Notes: generated from the sequence alone by a model not told the origin. A DNA stretch of 37,279 nucleotides from Solobacterium sp. UBA1761 (GCA_002315565.1 DCHD01000017.1:1-37279), one strand, 5' to 3'. Numbered from the stretch's first letter, positions 24,013 through 32,491 are shown. Numbers and translations are program-made.

Positions 24013-25881
24013 CTAGACTCTCCTTATGTAAAGAGCTCTGATTGCGTTAAGTACACAGATAATCATGACACCGACATCAGCAAATATAGCCATCCACATT
24101 GTTGATTTGCCAATGGCACTTAATAACAGGAACAAGACTTTGATTATGATGGCAAACCAGATGTTTTCATATACTATCTTCAGACAGTTCCTTGAAACTC
24201 TGATAGCCTGAACAATCTTGATTGGATCATCATCCATAAGTACTACATCAGCTGCTTCAATTGCTGCATCAGATCCTAGGGCTCCCATGGCGATACCGAT
24301 ATCACTTCTTGCAATTACCGGAGCATCATTGATTCCATCTCCGACAAAGCCGACCATTTCATGAGCTTCTTTTCTTTCTAGTATCTTTTCAAGATAAGAT
24401 ACTTTTTCATCAGGTAACAGTTCAGAATATACTTCATCAATACCGAGTTCTTTTTTGACATTGTCAGCAATTGACTTCAAGTCTCCTGTCAGCATTACTG
24501 TCTCTTTTATGCCTGTTTTTTTGAGTTCTCTGATACATTTGGCACTTGTAGGCTTGATTATATCGTTAATGAGAATATGTCCCATATACTCGTTATTTAC
24601 GGCTATATGAACAATAGTACCAACGCACTTGCATGAGATTGGTTCAACACCATTGTCCTTTAAGAGTTTTTCATTTCCTACCAGAACATTCTTGCCGGAA
24701 ATAACCGAGATAATTCCTTCTCCTGGTATTTCCTTGATAGATTCAACTTTCTCTTTCTTAAGTTTTCGTCCATAGGCTTTTTTGATAGACATGGCAATAG
24801 GGTGGTTTGAATAGATTTCTGATAAGGCTGCATATTCAAGAAGTTTTTCATTGGTCAATACATTGTGATGAATACCGTTTACTTCAAATACGCCTTTGGT
24901 CATAGTACCTGTTTTATCAAATACCAGATATTTGACTTTGGCCAGATTTTCTAAGTGGTTAGAGCCTTTAATCAGTATGCCTTTGTTGCTGGCGCCACCA
25001 ATACCCGCAAAGAATGAAAGGGGAATCGATATTACCAGTGCACAAGGACAACTTATAACCAGAAATGAGAAAGCTCTTAACAGCCACTCAGAGAAATTGG
25101 CTTCATTTCCTCTAATAATATTGTAAAGAGGAGGAATAATAACCAGTGCCATAGCAGCATAGCAGACAATTGGTGTATAGTACTTGGCAAACTTGGTAAT
25201 GAAGTCTTCTGATTTTGATTTATTGCTGGTGGCATTCTCAATAAGATCAAGCACTTTTGCCACAGTTGAGTCATCATAGGACTTGGTAGTCTTTATTTTG
25301 ATAGGTGAAGTCATATTGATGCATCCTGATATAACTTCATCGTGCATCTTGATATCACGTGGTCTTGATTCACCGGTTAAAGCACTGGTATTCAGTGTTG
25401 ATTCACCAGATATCACTATGCCGTCAATCGGAATCTTTTCTCCGACTTTTACAATCAGATATGAACCGATTGGAACATCAGCGGGATTTACAACAGTTTC
25501 ATCACCGTTTTCATCTAACAGATTGGCAATATCCGGTCTGATATCCATAAGATCAGATATAGACTTTCTTGATTTCTTGATCGCATAGGACTGGAAGAAT
25601 TCACCGATCTGATAAAAAAGCATTACCGCTACACCTTCATCGTATTCTTTTAGTCCGATTGCTCCGACAGTAGCAACAGCCATCAGGAAGTTTTCATCGA
25701 ACAGCTGTCCTTTAAATACGCCCCTTATTGCTTTATAGAGGATGTCATAACCGATCACAAGATAGGGAATAAGGAAATAAATGAATTCGTATATTCCTTC
25801 AAATTCGATTATTTCTGCACTTATGAACAGAACTGCCGTAATGGCAATTCTAACAAGCATCTTTTTCTGTTTTTTATTCAT
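24013..25881 (-). CDS. P1B-type ATPase, zinc/cadmium/lead efflux
   Basis: This 622-residue heavy-metal-translocating ATPase of the plasma membrane carries the actuator motif TGES (169-172), the intramembrane metal motif CPC (278-280), the phosphorylation site DKTGT (Asp322) and GDGINDAP. The last membrane segment contains ADVG, the D-x-G of the P1B-2 group that exports zinc, cadmium or lead, rather than the MxxSS of copper pumps. It is shorter than ZntA/CadA because no metal-binding HMA domain is fused at the N-terminus; that domain is a separate protein upstream, whose stop overlaps this start by one base. Confidence 0.92.
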   Translation of the reverse strand: MNKKQKKMLVRIAITAVLFISAEIIEFEGIYEFIYFLIPYLVIGYDILYKAIRGVFKGQLFDENFLMAVATVGAIGLKEYDEGVAVMLFYQIGEFFQSYAIKKSRKSISDLMDIRPDIANLLDENGDETVVNPADVPIGSYLIVKVGEKIPIDGIVISGESTLNTSALTGESRPRDIKMHDEVISGCINMTSPIKIKTTKSYDDSTVAKVLDLIENATSNKSKSEDFITKFAKYYTPIVCYAAMALVIIPPLYNIIRGNEANFSEWLLRAFSFLVISCPCALVISIPLSFFAGIGGASNKGILIKGSNHLENLAKVKYLVFDKTGTMTKGVFEVNGIHHNVLTNEKLLEYAALSEIYSNHPIAMSIKKAYGRKLKKEKVESIKEIPGEGIISVISGKNVLVGNEKLLKDNGVEPISCKCVGTIVHIAVNNEYMGHILINDIIKPTSAKCIRELKKTGIKETVMLTGDLKSIADNVKKELGIDEVYSELLPDEKVSYLEKILERKEAHEMVGFVGDGINDAPVIARSDIGIAMGALGSDAAIEAADVVLMDDDPIKIVQAIRVSRNCLKIVYENIWFAIIIKVLFLLLSAIGKSTMWMAIFADVGVMIICVLNAIRALYIRRV

Positions 25882-26099
25882 TAAAAGAAAATCTCACAGT
25901 CATCTTCTACATTTTTGCAGTTTTTAAGAACCTTCTTCATTGTTTCTTTTTCATCTGTATTGTCTTCAAACTCTACAATCATCTTTAAAGTCATGAAGTT
26001 TACTGTACAGCTTTTTACACCTTCAGTTTTTCTTGCTGCTTCTTCCATCTTGTTTGCACAGTTGGCGCAGTCTACATCGATTTCATATGTTTTTTTCAT
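25881..26099 (-). CDS. Small HMA-domain metal-binding protein
   Basis: A 72-residue heavy-metal-associated domain protein. The AAGGAG site (minus, at about 26109-26104) places the start at 26099; an ATG 18 bases upstream would sit on that Shine-Dalgarno site. The metal motif is DCANCANKME, with two cysteines two residues apart as in HMA domains, and the acidic residue before it fits zinc or cadmium more than copper. It probably hands metal to the ATPase encoded next, with which it overlaps by one base. It looks like a detached N-terminal domain of the pump. Confidence 0.88.
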   Translation of the reverse strand: MKKTYEIDVDCANCANKMEEAARKTEGVKSCTVNFMTLKMIVEFEDNTDEKETMKKVLKNCKNVEDDCEIFF

Positions 26100-26109
26100 A
26101 AATACTCCT

Positions 26110-26133
26110 TTGAACATTTGAACAAACGTTCAA
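26110..26133. promoter_or_regulatory. Zinc repressor operator
   Basis: TTGAAC at 26110-26115 is repeated at 26118-26123, and the second copy forms a perfect inverted repeat with GTTCAA (26128-26133) across AAAC. This resembles the TGAAC...GTTCA operators of SmtB/CzrA-type repressors and lies just downstream of the operon's -10, at the expected start of transcription. Confidence 0.7.
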
Positions 26134-26138
26134 GTATT

Positions 26139-26166
26139 ATTATAGTTTAGAATCTTAAAAATTCAA
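26139..26166 (-). promoter_or_regulatory. Promoter of the zinc efflux operon
   Basis: On the minus strand, TTGAAT (26166-26161), a 16-base spacer and TATAAT (26144-26139). It overlaps the -35 area of the divergent plus-strand promoter at 26178. Confidence 0.65.
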
Positions 26167-26177
26167 TGGTTTTGCAT

Positions 26178-26191
26178 TATAATTATCACTA
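26178..26191 (+). promoter_or_regulatory. -10 box of the leaderless methyltransferase gene
   Basis: Perfect TATAAT at 26178-26183, 7 bases, then ATG; no Shine-Dalgarno site. TTAAAA at 26155-26160 is a possible -35 (17-base spacer), inside the zinc operon promoter. Confidence 0.6.
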
Positions 26192-27408
26192 TGAAAACAG
26201 AACGTGAATTTCCAGTTGTAACTATAACCAAAAAAGGTGAAAACTTTATTGAAGATGGCAACAACTGGGTATATGAAAATGAAGTATTAAGCATTTCAAA
26301 AGAACATGACAATGGTGATATTGTTGATGTTGTAAGTGAAAAGGGTAAATACCTTGGAAGTGGTTTTATTTCTGATGTATCTAAGATCAGAGTGAGAATC
26401 TTCTCCAAGAACGCCAATGATACCTTTGACAGAGAATTCTTTAAAAGAAGACTCAAATACGCACTTGACTACCGTCTTACAGTAATGGACAGTATTGATA
26501 ACTGCCGTATTGTCTTTGGTGAAGCTGACGGTTTCCCTGGACTGACTATCGATAAGTACAACGATATTCTTGTAAGTCAGATTGCAACTATCGGTATCGA
26601 TATAAGAAAAGATATGATCTTTGAATCTTTACTAGAAGTATTCAAAGAAGCTGGTATTGAAATAAATGCCATCTATGAAAGAAATGACCTCAACTCAAGA
26701 GTCTTGGATGGCTTAGAGTCATATAAAGATTATTACTGGCATTCTGATAAATATGATTTGAGTACCAAAGAAACCATTATTTTAGAAAATGGAATCAAAT
26801 ATTATGTAGACTTCATCGAAGGACAGAAAACAGGTTACTTCCTTGACCAGAAGTTCAACAGAGACCTTGTAGGCCGTATTGCAAAGGGTAAGAAAGTACT
26901 GGACTGTTTTACTCATACCGGTTCTTTTGGACTTAACTGTGCAAAGAATGGTGCGGCTAAAGTAGTGAGTGTTGATATTTCACCACTGGCAATTGAACAG
27001 TCAAGAAGAAATGTTGAACTCAATCATTTGGAAGATAGAATTGAATATGTCAAAGCTGATATCTTCAAATATCTTGATTCAGTAAAGAAAAGGGAATATG
27101 ACATTATAATTCTTGATCCACCGGCATTTACCAAGTCAAGAAGTACTGTTATGGCTGCATTCAACGGTTATAAGAGAATCAACTCTGAAGCGATGAGATT
27201 ATTAGGTAAAGGCGGATATCTTGTAACCTGTTCGTGTTCGCACTTCATGAATGAAGAACTGTTTGTAAAGATGCTTCTTGAAGCTGCAAAAGAGAATAAT
27301 GTCACTATCAAACAGATATCATATACTCAGCAGGGTAAAGACCATCCGATTCTACTTAGTTCAAATCAGACAGATTATCTTAAATTCTATATTCTGCAGT
27401 TAATGTAA
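26191..27408 (+). CDS. SAM-dependent rRNA methyltransferase, RlmI-like
   Basis: A 405-residue methyltransferase of the RlmI/YwbD type, which methylates a cytosine in 23S rRNA. An N-terminal PUA-like RNA-binding domain (about 1-75) precedes the Rossmann-like domain. The SAM motif is VLDCFTHTGSFGLNC, motif IV is LDPPAFTKS, and the catalytic cysteine region is TCSCSHFM. The length matches the family. The start seems leaderless. The small peptide gene 48 bases downstream may share this transcript, since no obvious terminator separates them. The modified position cannot be read from sequence. Confidence 0.88.
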   Translation: MKTEREFPVVTITKKGENFIEDGNNWVYENEVLSISKEHDNGDIVDVVSEKGKYLGSGFISDVSKIRVRIFSKNANDTFDREFFKRRLKYALDYRLTVMDSIDNCRIVFGEADGFPGLTIDKYNDILVSQIATIGIDIRKDMIFESLLEVFKEAGIEINAIYERNDLNSRVLDGLESYKDYYWHSDKYDLSTKETIILENGIKYYVDFIEGQKTGYFLDQKFNRDLVGRIAKGKKVLDCFTHTGSFGLNCAKNGAAKVVSVDISPLAIEQSRRNVELNHLEDRIEYVKADIFKYLDSVKKREYDIIILDPPAFTKSRSTVMAAFNGYKRINSEAMRLLGKGGYLVTCSCSHFMNEELFVKMLLEAAKENNVTIKQISYTQQGKDHPILLSSNQTDYLKFYILQLM

Positions 27409-27455
27409 CAGACTTGTAATTATTCTTGTGTTTAAATTTATCTAAGGAGAATAGA

Positions 27456-27614
27456 ATGAGCGACAAAAAAGAACTGAATACCGAAGAACTTGAAAATGTA
27501 AATGGTGGAGCAGATACATCTGATTCAAGCAGTATCATTGATAATGACGGTAAAACAAATTCTTACGATGCAGGTATACTGCTGTCAACGTTACAGAGTG
27601 GAACTAAAAAATAA
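27456..27614 (+). CDS. Small peptide with double-glycine leader
   Basis: This 52-residue peptide has a clear Shine-Dalgarno site (AAGGAGA, 27444-27450). Residues 1-18 match double-glycine leaders of exported peptides: relative to cleavage, Leu at -12, Glu at -8, Leu at -7, Val at -4 and Gly-Gly at -2/-1. The predicted core is 34 residues (19-52). It is rich in Ser, Asp and Thr, has no cysteine, carries slightly negative charge, and has one hydrophobic patch (GILLSTL) and a KK end. That differs from typical cationic class II bacteriocins. No C39-peptidase transporter, modification enzyme or immunity gene is in the window, so processing would need a system encoded elsewhere. A signalling peptide, bacteriocin-like product or RiPP precursor are all possible. 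Confidence 0.72.
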   Translation: MSDKKELNTEELENVNGGADTSDSSSIIDNDGKTNSYDAGILLSTLQSGTKK

Positions 27615-27634
27615 CCCGTTGGGTTATTTTTTCT
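27606..27634. terminator. Bidirectional terminator between the leader peptide and MFS genes
   Basis: A perfect 12-bp stem (27606-27617 with 27621-27632), a GTT loop, and A and T runs on the two flanks. Both convergent stop codons lie in the stem. Confidence 0.85.
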
Positions 27635-29789
27635 TGGTCAATACTTTATAAAGCACAAATGAGATTGCCATAGTAATCGGAAGAACAACAGCATTGTTAA
27701 AGAGACTTATCAGCGATGGTCCAACTGATGTGCCGAATCTGTCACCGACTTTTACGATTACATTGGCATTATCTTCCTGGATGCTTTCATCTTTGGAGAT
27801 TTCCAGGAATCTTTCACGGTAACTTAGTGTACCGAAAGAATCCAGTATACCCATAACAGCAGTTACAAGGATAATCATTATTATTGAAGAATTTAACTGA
27901 TATACCAGCATTAGTATTACACAGCCGATCATATAAATGTAAGGCATATTAATTAGTCCTGCTTTTTTCTTCAGATACGAATATGTAAGTTTTGCACTGT
28001 AGGCGGATATAAGCCTTCCAGACATCGATACAAACGAGATTACCGCAGTCGTAAGACCGAGATTCATAATATCAATCGGGAACTTGTAATCAAGATATAC
28101 ATCATAGAATGCAAGTGGAGCAATAATCAGAAGAAGGAACAGGAATGACTCCTTTTTGTTGAAGAATCCTTTTATAGAATTTCTGTCGGTTTTCTTTTCC
28201 GACAAAGACACCATATTGAATTCGGTTTTTCTGATCATAATCAGCATCACGTATGAAATTGTTATTATAAAAGAAGCAATAAGCAATACTGTTCTGTATC
28301 TGAATATTGAACCGAATACACCACCGACAATAATGCCGATACTCTGACCGACATTAAGCGTTGAACGAGACTTTACAAGAAAGGTTTCTTTTCTTGACTT
28401 ATCATCACATCCTGCCACATAGAAGTAGCTAAGCATACTGCCAAGTCCATCAAATACACATACAAGAAGATAGGCAAGAAAGTTATAGACAAAATTATCA
28501 AAAAGAGCAAAGAGCACAATACCACTAAGTCCGATTGTGAATGTCATAATGAAATATGTTCTGACGTTGCGTACAAGTTTATTTATGCTGGAAGAAAGTA
28601 TTGAAATAACAGTTGTTAGGACAATACCTGCCGAATAGATTGAAGCAACATAACTGCCTGCATTACTTCCATATGAAAGCCTGCTAACTTCCATAAGTCT
28701 AGGAAGCATCAGTGACCAGGTAAGACAGTTTCCGATGATGTTGATTAATTCAATAGTGATAATTCTATTGTCAAGTTCACATAGACTTTCTTTGTCAGTA
28801 TTGTTTTTCTGAATTCTTTCAGAAAGTTTGTCATATACAATAATCGCCAGTACCAGAAACAGAATCGATGAAAGTATGAATTCAAGGCGTTTATTCGTCT
28901 GAGAATTTTCGTTTATTGTTACATCAAGACATCCTTCAAGATTATCTAATTCCTCGTTATAGTTATCGTTGAGCACAATTGTTTCAATGTTCCCATTGTA
29001 GGTCAGAAAACCATCGATATTATCCTGGGCAAACTGTCTTCTGTCTTCTATTTCGTCGCCATGTTCTATTAGATCCTGATGGTAATAGAATTCAATAAGC
29101 GATGTTACATGCTCAACTTCTTCGTTAACAATAGTTTTCTGCTGGTTATTAAGTTCAACTGCCGAATAGAAGGAAATGCTTCCAATCCAGATGAAAATAA
29201 AGATTATGCCGGCAGTTCTGCTGTATTTAAGATTGTCTTCTTTTCTTAAAAAGATTATCAGTATTAAAGAAAGAACTATAAATGTTAAAGTTGATAGAAC
29301 CAGTTTGTTTATAAGACCATTCTCAAGAAGAATATTGAAGATTCCTTCGTGTTCAATTCTGACAAGGAAACGGTAGTCTCCGTATTCGTTGTTGAAATAA
29401 TCAAAACTGCTTTTTATTTTTCTTCTTCCAGGGTCGATTGAATGAATCAGTTCAGGTATCAAAGAATCACTTTCATCATTGCTCAAAAACAGATTGTTAG
29501 TCTTGGAAAAGACACCGACAGAAATCATACTTTCTTTTTCTGTGTTTATCTCATCGGCTATTCCGCAGATCAGTCCAAGAACCTGCTCACTTGTTTCATC
29601 ATCAAGCTCATACTCAGAGAATGCTTCAAGATAGTAAACAATATTGTTGTAGTTTGCCATCTGAAAGTTTTCTCTGGCTTTAAAGGTTTCTATTACTTCA
29701 TTGGTTGAAACCAGGCCAATAAGAAAAAGCCCAACAGCAAAAATCGAAACCAGGCATTTTATTATGCTTCCGGATATTTTATTATTCAT
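27624..29789 (-). CDS. MFS-type transporter with two N-terminal extracytoplasmic sensor-like regions
   Basis: A 721-residue membrane protein of unusual build. A membrane segment at 9-28 is followed by about 130 extracytoplasmic residues (29-160), a pair of segments (162-181, 193-211), a second extracytoplasmic region (212-300) and a segment at 303-319. The remaining 375 residues are hydrophobic with about ten to twelve segments in MFS style. The two loops have the size of Cache- or CHASE-type ligand domains, but I cannot identify them. The MFS part has a late SYRERFLEISKDE cytoplasmic stretch and a GDRFGTSVGPSL segment. It starts 9 bases after the GH2 gene (AAGGTG upstream) and is presumably in that operon. 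Transport substrate and direction are unknown; a membrane receptor role is also possible. Confidence 0.65.
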   Translation of the reverse strand: MNNKISGSIIKCLVSIFAVGLFLIGLVSTNEVIETFKARENFQMANYNNIVYYLEAFSEYELDDETSEQVLGLICGIADEINTEKESMISVGVFSKTNNLFLSNDESDSLIPELIHSIDPGRRKIKSSFDYFNNEYGDYRFLVRIEHEGIFNILLENGLINKLVLSTLTFIVLSLILIIFLRKEDNLKYSRTAGIIFIFIWIGSISFYSAVELNNQQKTIVNEEVEHVTSLIEFYYHQDLIEHGDEIEDRRQFAQDNIDGFLTYNGNIETIVLNDNYNEELDNLEGCLDVTINENSQTNKRLEFILSSILFLVLAIIVYDKLSERIQKNNTDKESLCELDNRIITIELINIIGNCLTWSLMLPRLMEVSRLSYGSNAGSYVASIYSAGIVLTTVISILSSSINKLVRNVRTYFIMTFTIGLSGIVLFALFDNFVYNFLAYLLVCVFDGLGSMLSYFYVAGCDDKSRKETFLVKSRSTLNVGQSIGIIVGGVFGSIFRYRTVLLIASFIITISYVMLIMIRKTEFNMVSLSEKKTDRNSIKGFFNKKESFLFLLLIIAPLAFYDVYLDYKFPIDIMNLGLTTAVISFVSMSGRLISAYSAKLTYSYLKKKAGLINMPYIYMIGCVILMLVYQLNSSIIMIILVTAVMGILDSFGTLSYRERFLEISKDESIQEDNANVIVKVGDRFGTSVGPSLISLFNNAVVLPITMAISFVLYKVLTKKK

Positions 29790-29798
29790 ATTCGCACC

Positions 29799-31424
29799 TT
29801 ATTTTAAAACTGCTTCTTCGTTCAGTTTGAGTATTATTTTTTTATTTACTTTGCAGATCTGTCTGTCGTAGGTATAGAAACCGTTGATTTCTTCTTCAAC
29901 ATCTGAGACCTGGGTTATGATGTAACCTGTCATTCCATTTTGAATAGAAGGATAGATCATCTTTTCAAACATCTCTTCATATTTTGCTGTAAGTGCTTCT
30001 TCAGAATCCGTACTTGCATAGCCATACTCTTTATCGGATGTGATATGTCCATCAATCTTGCGTTTATAGCCTCCGCATTCACTCAGAAGTACAGCGCCGT
30101 TTCCCTTCGTAAGTACTTTATTTCGGAAATAGATATGATAGGATATAAAATCTGATTTCTTTTTGTGGAACCAGCCGCTTGTTGAATCGAATAAACGGTC
30201 AGGATCTTCATTTTTAAGGATGTCATACATCATATCAGCACACTGTTGTCCCCAACCTTCGTTATAGATGGTATAGGAGAATACAGAAGGGTGGTTATAT
30301 ACTTCTTTGATTATGCCTTTGGAATGTTCTTTAAAAAGTTCGAGTCTTTTTCTGTTTACAAAAAACGTATCAATATTGAGGTTTATTCCGGCGGTAGGAA
30401 GGGCTGCATGGTAAATAAGTGACCACTTTCCTGATTCCACCATATCCTGCATAACCAGCATTCCGAGTTTATCACAGGCATAATAGAAAACCTGAGGTTC
30501 AAGTTTGATGTGTTTACGAAGGGTATTGAAACCAAGCTCCTTCATCCTTAATACGTCGTTGAAGTATTCCTGAGGGTCTTCAGGAAGAAAAATACCATCA
30601 GAAAAATATCCCTGATCAAGTACGCCCTTGATTATGAAAGGTTCATCATTCAGATAAAGTCTCTTATCTTTCTTGACGAAATCTTTGATTCCGAAATAGG
30701 ATTCTACTTCATCGTTGTTAGTCTTTACAGTAAAGGTATAAAGATATGGATCATCAACTGACCAGAAGTGCGGTACTATTCCAACGTCATTGAAACTGAT
30801 CTCTATGTGTTTTGCTTCATAGAACTGTTTGTACTCTTTTTTGCCTTCGAGTTTTATGGTCAGGATATAGCCGGAACATTCTGAAACAACGTCAAGGATG
30901 AGTTTTTCCTTTGTGGCCTTTATTTTAAGATCTTTTATGTAATGCCTTGGAACAGCTTCAATCCAGACTGACTGCCAGATACCGGATACCTTTGTATACC
31001 ACATGCCGCTTGATTTTTCTGTCTGCTTTCCATAAGGAATATTACGGTCAAGGCTATCTGTGCATTCTACTTTAAGGATATTTACTTTCTTTAATGAATC
31101 AGTGATGTCAAACTCAAAAGGAAGATATCCCCCGATATGTTCACCAAGATATATATCGTTAAGATATACTTTACATTTCTGGTCTACAGCGCCAAAGTGA
31201 AGAATTACTGAGTCAGTTGATTTTCTGAATCCTGATGGCAGGACAAACTCCTTTGTATATGTCATATCAGGAGTATTGAGATTGCCTTTGTATCCTGATA
31301 AAAATGATTCTCTTGGAAAAGGAACTTCAATATCGTATTCGTTCATCATCCACTTTCCATCGAGTGAAAAGAAAGAATCTCTTCTTAACTGTGGACGGGG
31401 ATAATACAATGACCATTTGTTCAT
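29799..31424 (-). CDS. Glycoside hydrolase family 2 enzyme, intracellular
   Basis: This 541-residue protein has the GH2 order: a jelly-roll sugar-binding domain (about 1-160), an immunoglobulin-like domain (about 165-250) and a TIM barrel (about 255-541). The acid/base is Glu389 in YNEGWGQ and the nucleophile Glu449 in LLSECGG, so both catalytic residues are present. It is short for a beta-galactosidase, nearer to small beta-glucuronidase or mannosidase-like members; specificity cannot be named. There is no signal peptide, so it acts on glycosides brought into the cell. It is the first gene of a pair with the MFS protein, and its start appears leaderless. Confidence 0.85.
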   Translation of the reverse strand: MNKWSLYYPRPQLRRDSFFSLDGKWMMNEYDIEVPFPRESFLSGYKGNLNTPDMTYTKEFVLPSGFRKSTDSVILHFGAVDQKCKVYLNDIYLGEHIGGYLPFEFDITDSLKKVNILKVECTDSLDRNIPYGKQTEKSSGMWYTKVSGIWQSVWIEAVPRHYIKDLKIKATKEKLILDVVSECSGYILTIKLEGKKEYKQFYEAKHIEISFNDVGIVPHFWSVDDPYLYTFTVKTNNDEVESYFGIKDFVKKDKRLYLNDEPFIIKGVLDQGYFSDGIFLPEDPQEYFNDVLRMKELGFNTLRKHIKLEPQVFYYACDKLGMLVMQDMVESGKWSLIYHAALPTAGINLNIDTFFVNRKRLELFKEHSKGIIKEVYNHPSVFSYTIYNEGWGQQCADMMYDILKNEDPDRLFDSTSGWFHKKKSDFISYHIYFRNKVLTKGNGAVLLSECGGYKRKIDGHITSDKEYGYASTDSEEALTAKYEEMFEKMIYPSIQNGMTGYIITQVSDVEEEINGFYTYDRQICKVNKKIILKLNEEAVLK

Positions 31425-31436
31425 AACTTAATTATA
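31422..31436 (-). promoter_or_regulatory. -10 box of the leaderless GH2 gene
   Basis: On the minus strand, perfect TATAAT (31436-31431), 6 bases, then ATG at 31424; no Shine-Dalgarno site and no clear -35, because the upstream stretch is the terminator of the NifU-like gene. Confidence 0.6.
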
Positions 31437-31438
31437 GA

Positions 31439-31464
31439 TTAAAAAAAGAAGCATTACGCTTCTT
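31439..31464 (-). terminator. Terminator of the NifU-like gene
   Basis: A 7-bp stem (31458-31464 with 31446-31452) and a 5-base loop, followed on the minus strand by a T run. It starts in the stop codon. Confidence 0.8.
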
Positions 31465-31699
31465 ATAGTTCGTTATAAAGTTCAACAGATTTGATTCCTG
31501 GAACTTCATCCATGACAATCTGTTCAACGCCTTCTTTTAAAGTCATATCCAAAGATGCACATCCAAGACATGCTCCATGTACCTGTACATAGACAACACC
31601 ATCTTCAAGTTTTACAAACTGAACGTCACCGCCATCAGCCTGAAGATATGGTCTTACTTTCTCTATGGTTGCTTTTACTAATTCTTCTGTGTTTTCCAT
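31463..31699 (-). CDS. NifU C-terminal-domain protein (Fe-S scaffold)
   Basis: A 78-residue protein consisting only of the NifU C-terminal domain. RPYLQADGGDVQFV and GACLGCASLDMTLKEGVE carry the CxxC pair (cysteines about 44 and 47) that holds a [4Fe-4S] cluster for transfer to target proteins. Stand-alone versions of this size are common in Bacillota and act in the cytoplasm in iron-sulfur cluster delivery. It lies between two hairpins. The bases before the start (TATATT, 9 bases, ATG) give no Shine-Dalgarno site, so it may be leaderless, although this -10 is weaker than the others. Confidence 0.92.
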   Translation of the reverse strand: MENTEELVKATIEKVRPYLQADGGDVQFVKLEDGVVYVQVHGACLGCASLDMTLKEGVEQIVMDEVPGIKSVELYNEL

Positions 31700-31716
31700 A
31701 CTTATATAAATATATC

Positions 31717-31737
31717 ACTAATTAAATAAATTAGTGT
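31717..31737. terminator. Hairpin after the CmpB-family gene
   Basis: An 8-bp stem, CACTAATT with AATTAGTG, around a 5-base loop, overlapping the stop codon at 31731. The tail on the minus strand is AT-rich but not a clean T run, so termination may be partial. Confidence 0.5.
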
Positions 31738-32450
31738 TTTTTTCTTCTTTTTTCAAAGTCTTCTTTAACTTCAAGAAGTTTGTCTTTCAGATCAAAATGA
31801 GTGACAAACGGAAACATGAATGAACTGTGGGCTTCAATCTGCAAATGTACAACTTTAATTAAAGACTTGATGTTTTCGATATGAACAATGACATCATTGT
31901 CTTTGGCGAACTTTTTAAGCCTTCTGACGACTTTTCCTGAATAAATTACATCAATTATGAATACTCCGAAAAACAGTCCGATAAAGAAAGAAAAAGCCAG
32001 ATTCTTTGAAAACCAGATTAATGAATTATAGATATGTTCATGAACAAAGAAGAAATAAACAGCGCCCATAACTGTCCAGAAGAAAGAGAATAACGGGCAG
32101 ATAAGGCCCTGAATATTACCCCACATGTCACGGTAATCCCATAATCTGATATTCATTACTTTAAGAAAGAAAAGCCCACCGATATATTCATTAAGCGTCA
32201 TTGAAACGGCCATGATTATAAAGATTATCCATCTGTCAATATGGTAATACTCGCCCATATAGGCAACTATGAACAGCACACATAAACCAATGCCGTAGAT
32301 TGGAAGATATGGTCCGACACAGAATCCAGGATTGATCCATTTGTGTTCTTTACGGTTTTGTGTAAAAAAGCGTCTGAAGAACAGTTCAATAATCCACCCA
32401 ATATGTGAACCGATATAGAAAAGGAATGCAAGTATCAATAAATTGTTCAT
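31731..32450 (-). CDS. CmpB-family putative ABC transporter permease (membrane protein)
   Basis: A 239-residue protein with about five membrane segments. The early FYIGSHIGWIIELFFRR and the NPGFCVGPYLPIYGIG stretch are typical of the family annotated as putative ABC transporter type IV (CmpB). The name is uncertain, since no ATPase lies nearby. The C-terminal 50 residues are soluble and basic. The start is supported by a good promoter, TTAACA-N17-TAAAAT, only 6 bases before the ATG, which makes the gene leaderless. It is divergent from the S1 protein gene. Role unknown. Confidence 0.72.
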   Translation of the reverse strand: MNNLLILAFLFYIGSHIGWIIELFFRRFFTQNRKEHKWINPGFCVGPYLPIYGIGLCVLFIVAYMGEYYHIDRWIIFIIMAVSMTLNEYIGGLFFLKVMNIRLWDYRDMWGNIQGLICPLFSFFWTVMGAVYFFFVHEHIYNSLIWFSKNLAFSFFIGLFFGVFIIDVIYSGKVVRRLKKFAKDNDVIVHIENIKSLIKVVHLQIEAHSSFMFPFVTHFDLKDKLLEVKEDFEKRRKKH

Positions 32451-32485
32451 AATTTCATTTTAGTTCTGCAAATGAAAATTGTTAA
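32448..32485 (-). promoter_or_regulatory. Promoter of the leaderless CmpB-family gene
   Basis: On the minus strand, TTAACA (32485-32480), 17 bases, TAAAAT (32462-32457), 6 bases, ATG at 32450. This is one of the two best examples of the leaderless layout, with both boxes recognisable. Confidence 0.65.
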
Positions 32486-32491
32486 TCGTTG

